Positions 29,554 through 36,203 of a stretch of DNA of 36,203 bases are shown piece by piece. The stretch covers positions 1 to 36,203 of the forward strand of contig URIK01000004.1 in assembly GCA_900547855.1 (NCBI GenBank), given 5' to 3'. The DNA is from an uncultured Collinsella sp. (lineage in GTDB: Bacteria > Actinomycetota > Coriobacteriia > Coriobacteriales > Coriobacteriaceae). A program made the translations under genes and the position numbers. A model generated the notes under the pieces. It was not told the origin of the DNA and ran no database searches. It was given only the letters and a program-made list of their open reading frames with translations. Each line of letters begins with the position of its first letter. Positions within the stretch are counted from its first letter, which is position 1.

Positions 29554-30975
29554 TTAGGCCATGAGCAGGCCGGTCTCCGCGACGTTCTTGTACCAGTACG
29601 CGCTCGCCTTGGGATAGCGCTTCTGGGTCTCAAAGTCGATGTAGAACAGGCCATAGCGCTTGTTATAGCCGTTGGTCCAGGAGAACTGGTCCTGCAGAGA
29701 CCACACGAAGTAACCGTCGACGTTTACGCCGCCGTCGATTGCCTTGAGGATCCATGCGAGATGCTGACGCATGTAGTCGATGCGAGGGGCGTCGTCGATA
29801 AAGCCGTCCTCAAAGTCGTCCTTATAGCCCATGCCGTTCTCGGTGATGTAGATCTTCTTGTAGTTGGGGTAATCGTTCTTAATGCGGAGCAGCAGGTCGT
29901 AGAGGCCCTCGGGATAGATAATCCAGTCCCAATCGGTGGTGGGTACGCCTTCGCGCACGCATGACTCGCCCACGCCCTTGAGGAACCAGCGCGAGGAGCC
30001 CTTGTCGCCGGTGCCATTGTGGTTGATGTCGTTTTCGCCTTCGGCGGCACGCAGGAACTGGCACTTGTAGGTGTTGACGCCCAAGCAATCGTTGTAGGGG
30101 AGCGCGGCGGTCAGCGCGGCGATGTCCTCGTCGCGGACGTCGAGCTCGCCGCCGGCGATATGGGCCAGCTTGGTCGCAGCCTCCATGGTGTCAGCTGCAT
30201 AGTGGCCGCGGAAGGTGGCGTCGAGTACCCAGCGGTTGTTGATGACGTCGGCCATGCGAGCTGCCTCGCAGTCGGCGGCGTTGTTGGGATCGAGGGGATA
30301 CTTGGGCTCCAGGTTCTGGACAATGCCGATCTCGCCCTCAAAGCCGCCCTCATGGAAGGCAACGACAGCCTTGGCGTGGGCCACCATCATGTTGTGCATG
30401 AGCTGGAAGGCCTTGTCCAGGCGATACTTCTCGCCGTGCGGCCAGTTGCCGACGATAAAGCTGCCCTCGGCGGTCGCGGGAATCTCGTTAAAGGTGAACC
30501 AGTGCTTGACCTCGGTGAACTCGGCAAAGCAGAACTTGGCGTACTCGACAAAGGCGTCGATCGTCGTGCGCGTCAGGAAGCCCTCGCCGCCGTTCTGGTA
30601 AAAGGCCTCGGGCGTATCGAAGTGATCGAGCGTGACATAGGGGGTAACGCCGGCTTTATTGCAGGTGGCGAAAAGCTCGTGATAGAAGGCGACACCCTCG
30701 GGGTTGATCTCGCCAGTGCCGCTGGGGAAGATGCGGCTCCAAGCGATGGAGACGCGGATACCGTTGATGCCAAAACGCTGGCACAGGTCGATATCGACCG
30801 GATACTTGTTGTAGAAATCGCTTGCGGGGTCGGGGGAGAAGCGACCCTGGGCAGCCAGGAAATCGTCCCAGGGCACTTTGCCCTTGCCGTGCGTGCGGGT
30901 CTCGCCTTCAACCTGGTAAGCAGCGGTGGCGCCGCCAAACACAAAGCCGTCGGGGAACTGCATGGGGTTGGTCAT
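29554..30975 (-). CDS. lacG: 6-phospho-beta-galactosidase (GH1)
   Basis: It splits lactose-6-phosphate into glucose and galactose-6-phosphate in the cytoplasm. The 473-aa GH1 enzyme has the acid/base E164 in TFNEI and the nucleophile E379 in ITENG. The 6-phosphate pocket is S432, K439 and Y441 in FSWTNGYNKRYGLFY. These correspond, with a constant offset of four, to Ser428, Lys435 and Tyr437 of Lactococcus LacG. W433 matches the Trp429 that selects galactose over glucose, favouring lacG over a 6-phospho-beta-glucosidase. It lies 76 nt downstream of lacE in the same direction, separated by a small hairpin, so lacE-lacG is an operon. It is terminated strongly. Confidence 0.93.
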   Translation of the reverse strand: MTNPMQFPDGFVFGGATAAYQVEGETRTHGKGKVPWDDFLAAQGRFSPDPASDFYNKYPVDIDLCQRFGINGIRVSIAWSRIFPSGTGEINPEGVAFYHELFATCNKAGVTPYVTLDHFDTPEAFYQNGGEGFLTRTTIDAFVEYAKFCFAEFTEVKHWFTFNEIPATAEGSFIVGNWPHGEKYRLDKAFQLMHNMMVAHAKAVVAFHEGGFEGEIGIVQNLEPKYPLDPNNAADCEAARMADVINNRWVLDATFRGHYAADTMEAATKLAHIAGGELDVRDEDIAALTAALPYNDCLGVNTYKCQFLRAAEGENDINHNGTGDKGSSRWFLKGVGESCVREGVPTTDWDWIIYPEGLYDLLLRIKNDYPNYKKIYITENGMGYKDDFEDGFIDDAPRIDYMRQHLAWILKAIDGGVNVDGYFVWSLQDQFSWTNGYNKRYGLFYIDFETQKRYPKASAYWYKNVAETGLLMA

Positions 30976-31009
30976 GAGTCATCCTTTCTGTGGGATTCGA
31001 ATAGGGGGA

Positions 31010-31036
31010 GGTGCCCGAACTGGGGATCCGGGCACC
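31010..31036 (-). promoter_or_regulatory. Intercistronic hairpin between lacE and lacG
   Basis: GGTGCCCG (31010-31017) pairs with CGGGCACC (31029-31036). There is no T-run on the minus strand. It probably acts as an mRNA stabiliser or processing site rather than a terminator. Confidence 0.5.
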
Positions 31037-31051
31037 AACAGAGGGAGGAAG

Positions 31052-32830
31052 CTAGTCGAGGTTCTCGCGGAGCCACTTGATGGCGCCAGCGGGGTCGCGA
31101 GTAAGGTCGATATATTCCTTACCGCGGGGAGCGAGCAGCTTAATGCCCAGACGATCGGTGTCGGCCTTCATGTCGTTGTAGTAGCTACGAACCTGCGGGG
31201 CGAGCACGATGACGTCGTACTGATCCATGATGGCAGTGTGCTGACCATAGGCGCCTGCGGAGGAAGCGATGTTCTCTCCGGTCTGTGCCGCACCTTCCTT
31301 GATGGCGTTGGCGAGCATGGCAGAGGTGCCGGCGCCGGCGCACAGGACGAGGACCTTCAGACCGTCGACATCCTTCTTGGCGGATGTGTCGGCGGCGGGC
31401 TCGGGCTGATCGGCGACAGGCTTGCTGTCGGCGGCAGCGGCGGTCGGCTCGACGGAAGCGGTAGTCTGCTCGACAGCGGGCGCAGGGGCGTTGGCGGCGA
31501 TGGTGGCAGCACCATCGGACTCGAGACCCAGCTCGGCGGCGCGCTCGGCCTCCTGGTCGCAGAGCAGCTTATCGTATGCCTTTAAGAACGGCAGGTAGAT
31601 GATGGCGTCCAGCAAGATGATGATCGCGACAAATACCAGGGCAATAAGCTGGAAGTTCGTGGTGATGAAGATGCCGATGGGGGCAGGGGTAGCCCAAGGT
31701 ACCACGAAGGAGAAGCCGTTCATGCCCACGTTGTCGATAAAGAACTTGGCAACACTCACGTTGACGCAGCCGGCGGCAACAAAGGGGATGAGCATGTAGG
31801 GGTTAAGGATCATCGGCGCGCCAAAGAGCAGCGGTTCGTTGACGGCGAAGGCAACAGGAACAATCGAGGCCTTACCGACGGCTTTGAGCTGCTTGGACTT
31901 CATAAAGAGAATCAGCAGAAGCGGCACGATGAACGTGGCGCCGGTGCCGCCGAATTCACCCACGAGCGACATGTTAAAGGTGAGGGAGTGGGCGGGGTGG
32001 CCGCCTGCCAGCAGAACCTGCAGGTTTTCGGCCTGGTTGGCAAGACGGATGGGGTCGATGCCCGGCTGGACGATCGAGGGGCCGTGGACACCGATGAACC
32101 AGAAGAACGCGGTGGCTGCCTGAATAAGGATGAGTCCGGGGTAGGTCTCTGCTGCAGTGAAGAGCGGGGAGAGCAGCTTGATGAGCAGCTCGGAGAACGG
32201 AACGCCCATGAGGTTGCGCACGACGACATCTATGATGCCGCAGATGATGACAGCGCCACCGAAGGGGATGATGTCGCGGAAGTTCTGAGCGATGGCGCCC
32301 GGGACCTCCTTGGGCAGCTTAATGGTCAGATCGCGCGAGACGCAGAACTTATAAACCCACACGGTAATGAACGCGGCGATATAGGCCGAGAACAGACCGC
32401 GCGTGCCCATGCTGGTGCAATCGAAGACCGAAAGTTCGGAGCCGTTGAACTTGGTGGTGAACTGCGTGACTGCGAGCAGCAGCATGCTGCACTGGGCGGC
32501 CACCATGGTGGAACCGTCGTTGAGCACTTTGCCGGCGGGCATACGACGGTTCATGGATGCCGTGAAGTTCTTGGCAGTGGTGCCGGCAACCATGATGCCC
32601 ATAACGCCCATGGTGAAGTTGTACAGCTTGTTGCACCAGTCGATGAGCGGCTGGGGCAGCGTGATGCCGACTACGCCGGGAAGGGTGGCAATGAGCAGAA
32701 AGATCGAAGAGGTGAGGACGATGGGCATGCACCCAAGGAATCCGTCCTTAATAGCCTGGAGGTAGATGTTCCTCGAGATCTTTTCAAAGAACGGCTGATG
32801 CTTTTCGAGCATCTTTACGATGGCGTCCAT
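31052..32830 (-). CDS. lacE: PTS lactose-type EIICB component, paralogue 1
   Basis: The membrane permease phosphorylates lactose or a related beta-galactoside during uptake. The 592-aa protein has an N-terminal EIIC domain (~1-440) with about ten membrane segments. The opening block FFEKISRNIYLQAIKDGFLG and the motifs HGPSIVQPGI, GGTGATFIVP and FAVNEPLLFGAPMILNP are typical. An Ala/Pro/Glu-rich linker (~450-485) leads to the EIIB domain with the phosphorylated C497 in VLVLCAGAGTSAML. No EIIA (lacF) is in the window. AAAGGAG precedes the start on the minus strand. Transcription starts near two LacI-type operators and reads into lacG. Confidence 0.93.
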   Translation of the reverse strand: MDAIVKMLEKHQPFFEKISRNIYLQAIKDGFLGCMPIVLTSSIFLLIATLPGVVGITLPQPLIDWCNKLYNFTMGVMGIMVAGTTAKNFTASMNRRMPAGKVLNDGSTMVAAQCSMLLLAVTQFTTKFNGSELSVFDCTSMGTRGLFSAYIAAFITVWVYKFCVSRDLTIKLPKEVPGAIAQNFRDIIPFGGAVIICGIIDVVVRNLMGVPFSELLIKLLSPLFTAAETYPGLILIQAATAFFWFIGVHGPSIVQPGIDPIRLANQAENLQVLLAGGHPAHSLTFNMSLVGEFGGTGATFIVPLLLILFMKSKQLKAVGKASIVPVAFAVNEPLLFGAPMILNPYMLIPFVAAGCVNVSVAKFFIDNVGMNGFSFVVPWATPAPIGIFITTNFQLIALVFVAIIILLDAIIYLPFLKAYDKLLCDQEAERAAELGLESDGAATIAANAPAPAVEQTTASVEPTAAAADSKPVADQPEPAADTSAKKDVDGLKVLVLCAGAGTSAMLANAIKEGAAQTGENIASSAGAYGQHTAIMDQYDVIVLAPQVRSYYNDMKADTDRLGIKLLAPRGKEYIDLTRDPAGAIKWLRENLD

Positions 32831-32907
32831 AGAGCTCCTTTGCTACTTGATGCGCGATGCATGTGGATGGAACTGGTCGTCGATGGATGGTCAGGACTGC
32901 CCGGAAA

Positions 32908-32926
32908 CCTTCCTGCTTAAGGAAGG
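32908..32926. repeat. Hairpin in the lacE leader
   Basis: CCTTCCT (32908-32914) pairs with AGGAAGG (32920-32926) around 5 nt. It is between the operators and the lacE start codon and overlaps the expected -10/start region. Confidence 0.4.
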
Positions 32927-32933
32927 CATTGTG

Positions 32934-32975
32934 AAATGACAACGTTGTCATTTCGTTAATGACAACGTTGTCATT
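32934..32975. promoter_or_regulatory. Two tandem LacI-type operators between lacE and lacI
   Basis: Site 1 (32934-32953) is a perfect 20-bp palindrome, AAATGACAACGTTGTCATTT. Site 2 (32958-32975) repeats its central 18 bp as a perfect palindrome. Centres are 23 bp apart. Each contains TTGTCA, close to the -35 consensus, on both strands. On the minus strand TTGTCA is followed at 17 bp by TAAGCA, a possible lacE promoter. Binding by the LacI protein encoded next door would control both divergent genes. Confidence 0.8.
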
Positions 32976-33020
32976 TTTGGAAGAGCAACAAGGATATACG
33001 GGTGAGTGGTCGATATTGTT

Positions 33021-33041
33021 CGGTAAACGGTTGATTTATCA
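33021..33041. promoter_or_regulatory. 21-bp element shared with the mannose-family PTS leader
   Basis: It is identical at 20 of 21 positions to 15742-15762 (one C/T change in the middle). It lies about 60 bp upstream of the lacI start codon. The function is unknown; a binding site for a regulator common to both PTS loci is the simplest reading. Confidence 0.5.
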
Positions 33042-33104
33042 GTCAGGCAGGTGGTGTATGCTAGAACGCAAAAAACAAGCGATAGAGAACCGAGTGGAGA
33101 AGCG

Positions 33105-34115
33105 GTGACAACGATGGACAAGAAAAACGTTTCGATGAACGACGTGGCGATTGCCGCGGGTGTTTCTCTCAAGACGGTGTCGCGCGCGATCAACGAGCCC
33201 GATAGCGTGCGAGAGTCGACAGGCGATAAGGTCCATTCGGCAATGGAGGCGCTCGGGTTTCGAGCCAACTTTGCCGCGCGTTCGCTCAAGTTGGGCCGTT
33301 ACGGGTGCATCGGCGTTGTGCTGTTTCACTTGTCAGGCGGTGCCGTGGACATGATTGACGGTATCGCCGATGCCGCCGAAGAACGCGGCTTTGCGCTCAC
33401 GATGATTAAGAAGCGGGCGGGGGAGAAGATGACCCTTGCCGAAGCGGCGCGTAGGATGTCGCAGCTGCCTGTTGATGGCATGATCTTCAACCTGCGTCAG
33501 ATGGTCGATGACTTTGATACCTTTGAGGCACCGAAGGACCTCAAGACGGTGATTATCACACCGATGGAACATCCTACCTGCTCCACCGTCAGTGACGACC
33601 AAGAGGGCGGCGCGCGCATGGCGTGCGAGTACTTCTTGAACCACGGGCATAAAAACGTGTACTTCGTCTCTGGTAAGAAAGAGTCGTTGTCGAGCCAGTG
33701 CCGTATGAAAGGTTGGCGTGCGGCACTCGAGGCGCGTGGCATTGAGCCGCCCGAGCCTCTGCAAGGCGATTGGAATGCGGATAGTGGCTATGCCGCGGGC
33801 CTTGTGCTTGCCGATAAGCCCGATTGCACGGCGGTCCTCGCTGCTAACGACTGCATGGCAAACGGCGTGATGATGGCTCTACGTGACAAAGGGCTCAGTG
33901 TGCCCAATGATGTGTCCGTGATCGGCTTCGACGATGAGCTCTATAAGACGATTCCCAACTCGATTCTGACGTCGGTGAAGTTTCGCCACCGCGAGCTGGG
34001 CGTCCGTGCGCTCAACGAGGTCGTCGCGGGTCTGGAAGCTCCGAGCTCCAGAAGCCGTACGCTCGTCTCGGGCGTGTTGGTCGAGCGTTCCAGTGTGAAG
34101 GATCTGCGGGCGTAG
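33105..34115 (+). CDS. LacI-family transcriptional regulator
   Basis: The 336-aa repressor has the LacI N-terminal helix-turn-helix and hinge (NVSMNDVAIAAGVSLKTVSR, INEPDSV, FRANFAARSLKLGR). The periplasmic-binding-protein-like effector domain follows, with CIGVVLFH, SDDQEGGARMACEYFLNHGH, VLAANDCMANGVMMAL and VIGFDDELYKTI. GTG 33105 is preferred because GGAG lies 5 nt upstream; ATG 33114 is the next in-frame choice. It is divergent from lacE with two strong palindromic operators in between, so it almost certainly controls lacE-lacG and itself. The second lacE, convergent to it, could be under the same control from outside the window. Confidence 0.92.
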   Translation: MTTMDKKNVSMNDVAIAAGVSLKTVSRAINEPDSVRESTGDKVHSAMEALGFRANFAARSLKLGRYGCIGVVLFHLSGGAVDMIDGIADAAEERGFALTMIKKRAGEKMTLAEAARRMSQLPVDGMIFNLRQMVDDFDTFEAPKDLKTVIITPMEHPTCSTVSDDQEGGARMACEYFLNHGHKNVYFVSGKKESLSSQCRMKGWRAALEARGIEPPEPLQGDWNADSGYAAGLVLADKPDCTAVLAANDCMANGVMMALRDKGLSVPNDVSVIGFDDELYKTIPNSILTSVKFRHRELGVRALNEVVAGLEAPSSRSRTLVSGVLVERSSVKDLRA

Positions 34116-34128
34116 ACGTGCTCGGCTC

Positions 34129-34193
34129 GTTCATCTCGATCTGTAACAGCTGGGACCCAAAAACTCGGCTAGATGTTACAGATTAAGATGAAC
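34129..34193. repeat. 65-bp palindromic repeat, copy B
   Basis: The arms 34129-34148 and 34174-34193 pair at 18 of 20 positions around a 25-nt loop. Arms and loop ends (..AGA) match copy A at 29400-29464. Like copy A it lies right after a regulator gene and before a convergent lac gene. Confidence 0.8.
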
Positions 34194-34216
34194 AGGAGGA
34201 CGGGTGCGGTCTAAAC

Positions 34217-34262
34217 AAAATGGCCCGCGCATCACGCATCGATGCACGGGCCATTTTTTTTC
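34217..34262. terminator. Bidirectional terminator between lacI and the second lacE
   Basis: ATGGCCCG (34220-34227) pairs with CGGGCCAT (34247-34254), and the loop can fold further (GCATCGATGC). A plus-strand run of eight T follows, and AAAA before the stem gives a shorter T-run on the minus strand. Confidence 0.9.
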
Positions 34263-34288
34263 TGCGAGCGGCAGGTGGCGTCAGCGTC

Positions 34289-36049
34289 TTATGCCTCGAG
34301 GTTTTCCTCGATCCAGGCGACGGCACCCTTGGGATCCTTAGTGAGGTCGATGTACTGTTTGCCCTTGGGCGACAGCAGCGTGATGCCCAGGCGGTCGGTG
34401 TCGGCCTTCATCTCGTTGTAATAGGTGCGAACCTGCGGAGCCAGGACGATGACGTTGTACTGGTCCATGATGGCGTAGTGGCTGCCGTAGGCACCGGCGT
34501 TGGCGGTAATGTCGATGCCCAGCTCGTCGGCGCCTTCCTTAAGCGCGTTGGCGAGCAGTGCAGAGGTGCCGGCGCCAGCGCACAGAACCAGAACCCTCAG
34601 ATCCTTGCCCTTAAGGGCGGACGGGGCTGCGGAGGCCTCAGTGGCAGAAGCGGTCTCGACAACAGGAGCCTCAACGGCGGGGGCGGCAGCGGTCTTGACG
34701 GCCTTGGTCTCCTCGGCCTCTTCTTCGGCCAGGGTCTCGGCCTCCTGCTTGCACAGGACGTTGTCGTAGGCCTTGCAGAACGGGTAGTAGATTAAGAAGT
34801 CAACGACCAGCAGGACGACAACCAGGACCAGAGAGATCGGCTGGAAGTTGGTGTCGATGAAGGTGCCGATCGGTCCGGGGAGTGCCCACGGCATGGCATA
34901 GATAAAGCCGTTCATGCCCAAAAAGTCGATGAAGAACTTACCAATGAGGACGTTGGCCACGGGGGCAAACAGGAACGGGATCAGGAAGTACGGGTTGAGG
35001 ATGATGGGCGCGGCGAACAGCAGCGGTTCGTTGACGGCGAACATCACGGGTACGACAGAGGCTTTGCCGACGGCCTTGAGCTGCTTGGAGCGCATAAAGA
35101 GCAGGAAGATGATCGGGACAATGAACGTGGCGCCGGTGCCGCCGAGTTCGCCGATGTAGTTACCGAAGTTCTCGGTCAGGGCGAGGGCGGGGTGACCGCC
35201 GGCCTGCAGCGTGGCGAGGTTGGTGGTGATGTTGCCAAACAGCGCGGCGTTGAGGGCAGGCTTAACGACCGAGGGGCCGTGGATGCCCATGAACCAGAAC
35301 AGCGGGATCATGAACCAGATGAGGGCGAGGCCGGCGTAGGAATCGGCAGCGGCGAACAGCGGGCTCACCAGCGTGGAGATGACGTTGGCAAACGGGACGG
35401 CCAAGCAGGTGCGGCAGATAACGTCGATGACGGCGACAAACAGGATGGAGAAGCTGAAGGCGAAGATGTCGCGGAAGTTCTGGGCGATGGCGCCGGGGAC
35501 TTCTTTGGGCAGCTTGATGGTGATGTCTCGCTTAATGCAGAAGGCATAGATGTTGACCGTGGCAAATGCGGCGACAAAGGAGCTCAGCAGGCCCTTGGTG
35601 CCCATGTTGTCGGTAAAGAACACCGAGACATCGGCGCCGTCGATCTTGGCACTCGTCTGGGTAACGGCCAAGATGAGCATAGCGCACATGGCGGCGACCA
35701 TGGTGCTCGTGGCGTTGATGGCCTTGCCGGCAGGCATGCGGCGGTTCTTGGAGCCGGTCAGCGCGCTTGCGGTGGTGCCGGCGACCATGATGCCCACGAC
35801 GCCCATCGTGAAGTTGTAAACCTTGTTGCAGAAGTTCACGACGTCGACGTTCCACCAGTCGGGCAGCGTAAAGCCGCCGACCGTGGCGACAACGCCCGGC
35901 AGGGTCGAAATAAGCAGGAAGACAGAAGAAGACAGGATGATGGGCATTGCTGCCAAAAAGCCGTCTTTAATGGCCTGAAGGTAGATGTTCTTAGAGACCT
36001 TGTCGAAGTACGGCTGACCTTTCTCCAAGAACTTAACGATCGATTCCAT
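34289..36049 (-). CDS. lacE: PTS lactose-type EIICB component, paralogue 2
   Basis: A second full-length lactose-family EIICB (586 aa), clearly paralogous to the one at 31052-32830. It shares NIYLQAIKDGFL, NRRMPAGKAIN, LPKEVPGAIAQNFRDI, GGTGATFIVPI and FAVNEPLLFAAPIILNP. The EIIB domain has the phosphorylated C490 in VLVLCAGAGTSALL. Differences concentrate in the linker (~440-480, Glu/Ala-rich) and in EIIC segments that line the substrate path (for example LPDWWNVDVVNFC, absent in paralogue 1). This suggests a different beta-glycoside preference. The promoter region is cut by the contig end after about 105 bp. Transcription ends at the bidirectional terminator. Confidence 0.92.
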   Translation of the reverse strand: MESIVKFLEKGQPYFDKVSKNIYLQAIKDGFLAAMPIILSSSVFLLISTLPGVVATVGGFTLPDWWNVDVVNFCNKVYNFTMGVVGIMVAGTTASALTGSKNRRMPAGKAINATSTMVAAMCAMLILAVTQTSAKIDGADVSVFFTDNMGTKGLLSSFVAAFATVNIYAFCIKRDITIKLPKEVPGAIAQNFRDIFAFSFSILFVAVIDVICRTCLAVPFANVISTLVSPLFAAADSYAGLALIWFMIPLFWFMGIHGPSVVKPALNAALFGNITTNLATLQAGGHPALALTENFGNYIGELGGTGATFIVPIIFLLFMRSKQLKAVGKASVVPVMFAVNEPLLFAAPIILNPYFLIPFLFAPVANVLIGKFFIDFLGMNGFIYAMPWALPGPIGTFIDTNFQPISLVLVVVLLVVDFLIYYPFCKAYDNVLCKQEAETLAEEEAEETKAVKTAAAPAVEAPVVETASATEASAAPSALKGKDLRVLVLCAGAGTSALLANALKEGADELGIDITANAGAYGSHYAIMDQYNVIVLAPQVRTYYNEMKADTDRLGITLLSPKGKQYIDLTKDPKGAVAWIEENLEA

Positions 36050-36154
36050 AGTTCACGCTCCTCTTTGCATGAAATCTTAATGGCATGGACGTTGAAAACC
36101 TATATGGTCTCCCGCTTGCTAAAAGCCCGGGTGCAGGCGGGGTCGGTCCCAGGG

Positions 36155-36203
36155 CTGTCTCTTATACACATCTGACGCTGCCGACGACTAGTCGAGTGTA
36201 GAT
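36155..36203 (-). other. Untrimmed Illumina P5/i5/Nextera adapter (inverted copy)
   Basis: This is the reverse complement of the left-end adapter, starting with the mosaic end (CTGTCTCTTATACACATCT) and ending two bases further into the P5 sequence than the left copy. It marks an artificial contig end, so the promoter region of the gene that starts at 36049 is cut off. Confidence 0.97.

Noticed and set aside
30019..31080. 353-codon reading frame antisense to lacG
   Set aside because: Shadow of the GH1 gene; low-complexity Gly/Val/Leu composition and no homology pattern.
1..36203. Whole window as a composite transposon bounded by inverted repeats
   Set aside because: The inverted ends are Illumina P5/i5/Nextera adapter sequence.
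1..36203. CRISPR array or prophage genes
   Set aside because: No regularly spaced direct repeats and no integrase, terminase or structural phage proteins were seen.

Overview
The window looks like a piece of a gut Coriobacteriia chromosome, most likely Collinsella. The evidence is the high GC content with strong GC3 bias, the tmk-holB-ricT housekeeping order, the density of mannose- and lactose-type PTS genes, and several families of short intergenic palindromic repeats. The genus assignment is inference from gene content and style, not from a marker gene. Bases 1-47 and 36155-36203 are not genomic: they are Illumina P5/i5/Nextera Tn5 adapter in inverted orientation, so real sequence runs from about 48 to 36154.

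Region 1 (0.2-9.7 kb) is mostly housekeeping. It holds a Tat-lipoprotein of the class A beta-lactamase-like fold, thymidylate kinase (tmk), DNA polymerase III delta' (holB), a RicT/PSP1 protein with a long basic tail, and a ComFC-type phosphoribosyltransferase whose ribosome-binding site lies in a hairpin. These are followed by an uncharacterised protein with an endonuclease-like C-terminus, a 217-bp inverted-repeat element, a promoter with a ~320-nt structured leader, a solute-binding lipoprotein and long-form hibernation factor (hpf/raiA).

Region 2 (9.7-15.4 kb) carries a DegV protein, a beta-hydroxyacid dehydrogenase with a His/Cys-rich tail, a small membrane protein, a HEAT-repeat protein, an isocitrate/isopropylmalate-type dehydrogenase and a membrane-anchored SurA-like protein.

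Region 3 (15.4-26.0 kb) is an amino-sugar locus, best read as N-acetylgalactosamine/galactosamine uptake and breakdown. A 550-bp regulatory leader precedes EIIA-yajC-EIIB-EIIC-EIID. Next come a HutC-type GntR regulator, agaS, nagA/agaA, a divergent flavodoxin, a LacX-like mutarotase, a tagatose-6-phosphate kinase (lacC) and a YhcH-family protein. A shared 12-bp operator-like palindrome (TGGTTACTACCA) lies in front of both the PTS operon and agaS. A 3' fragment of a second nagA lies after lacC.

Region 4 (26.2-36.1 kb) has tRNA-Thr(CGU), an orphan EIIB paralogue whose phosphorylatable His is a Tyr, galM, a DeoR regulator, lacG with a lactose-type EIICB gene (lacE), a LacI regulator with two near-perfect tandem operators, and a second lacE. 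The galactosamine arm (AgaS product) and the lactose arm (via galactose-6-phosphate) both lead to tagatose-6-phosphate, so the single lacC probably serves both. lacA/B, lacD and lacF are not in this window.

No CRISPR array, phage or classical transposase gene was seen. The features most worth follow-up are the His-to-Tyr EIIB paralogue beside a nagA remnant, the structured leader between comFC and hpf, the His/Cys tail on the dehydrogenase, the operator arrays, and the MITE-like and REP-like repeats.
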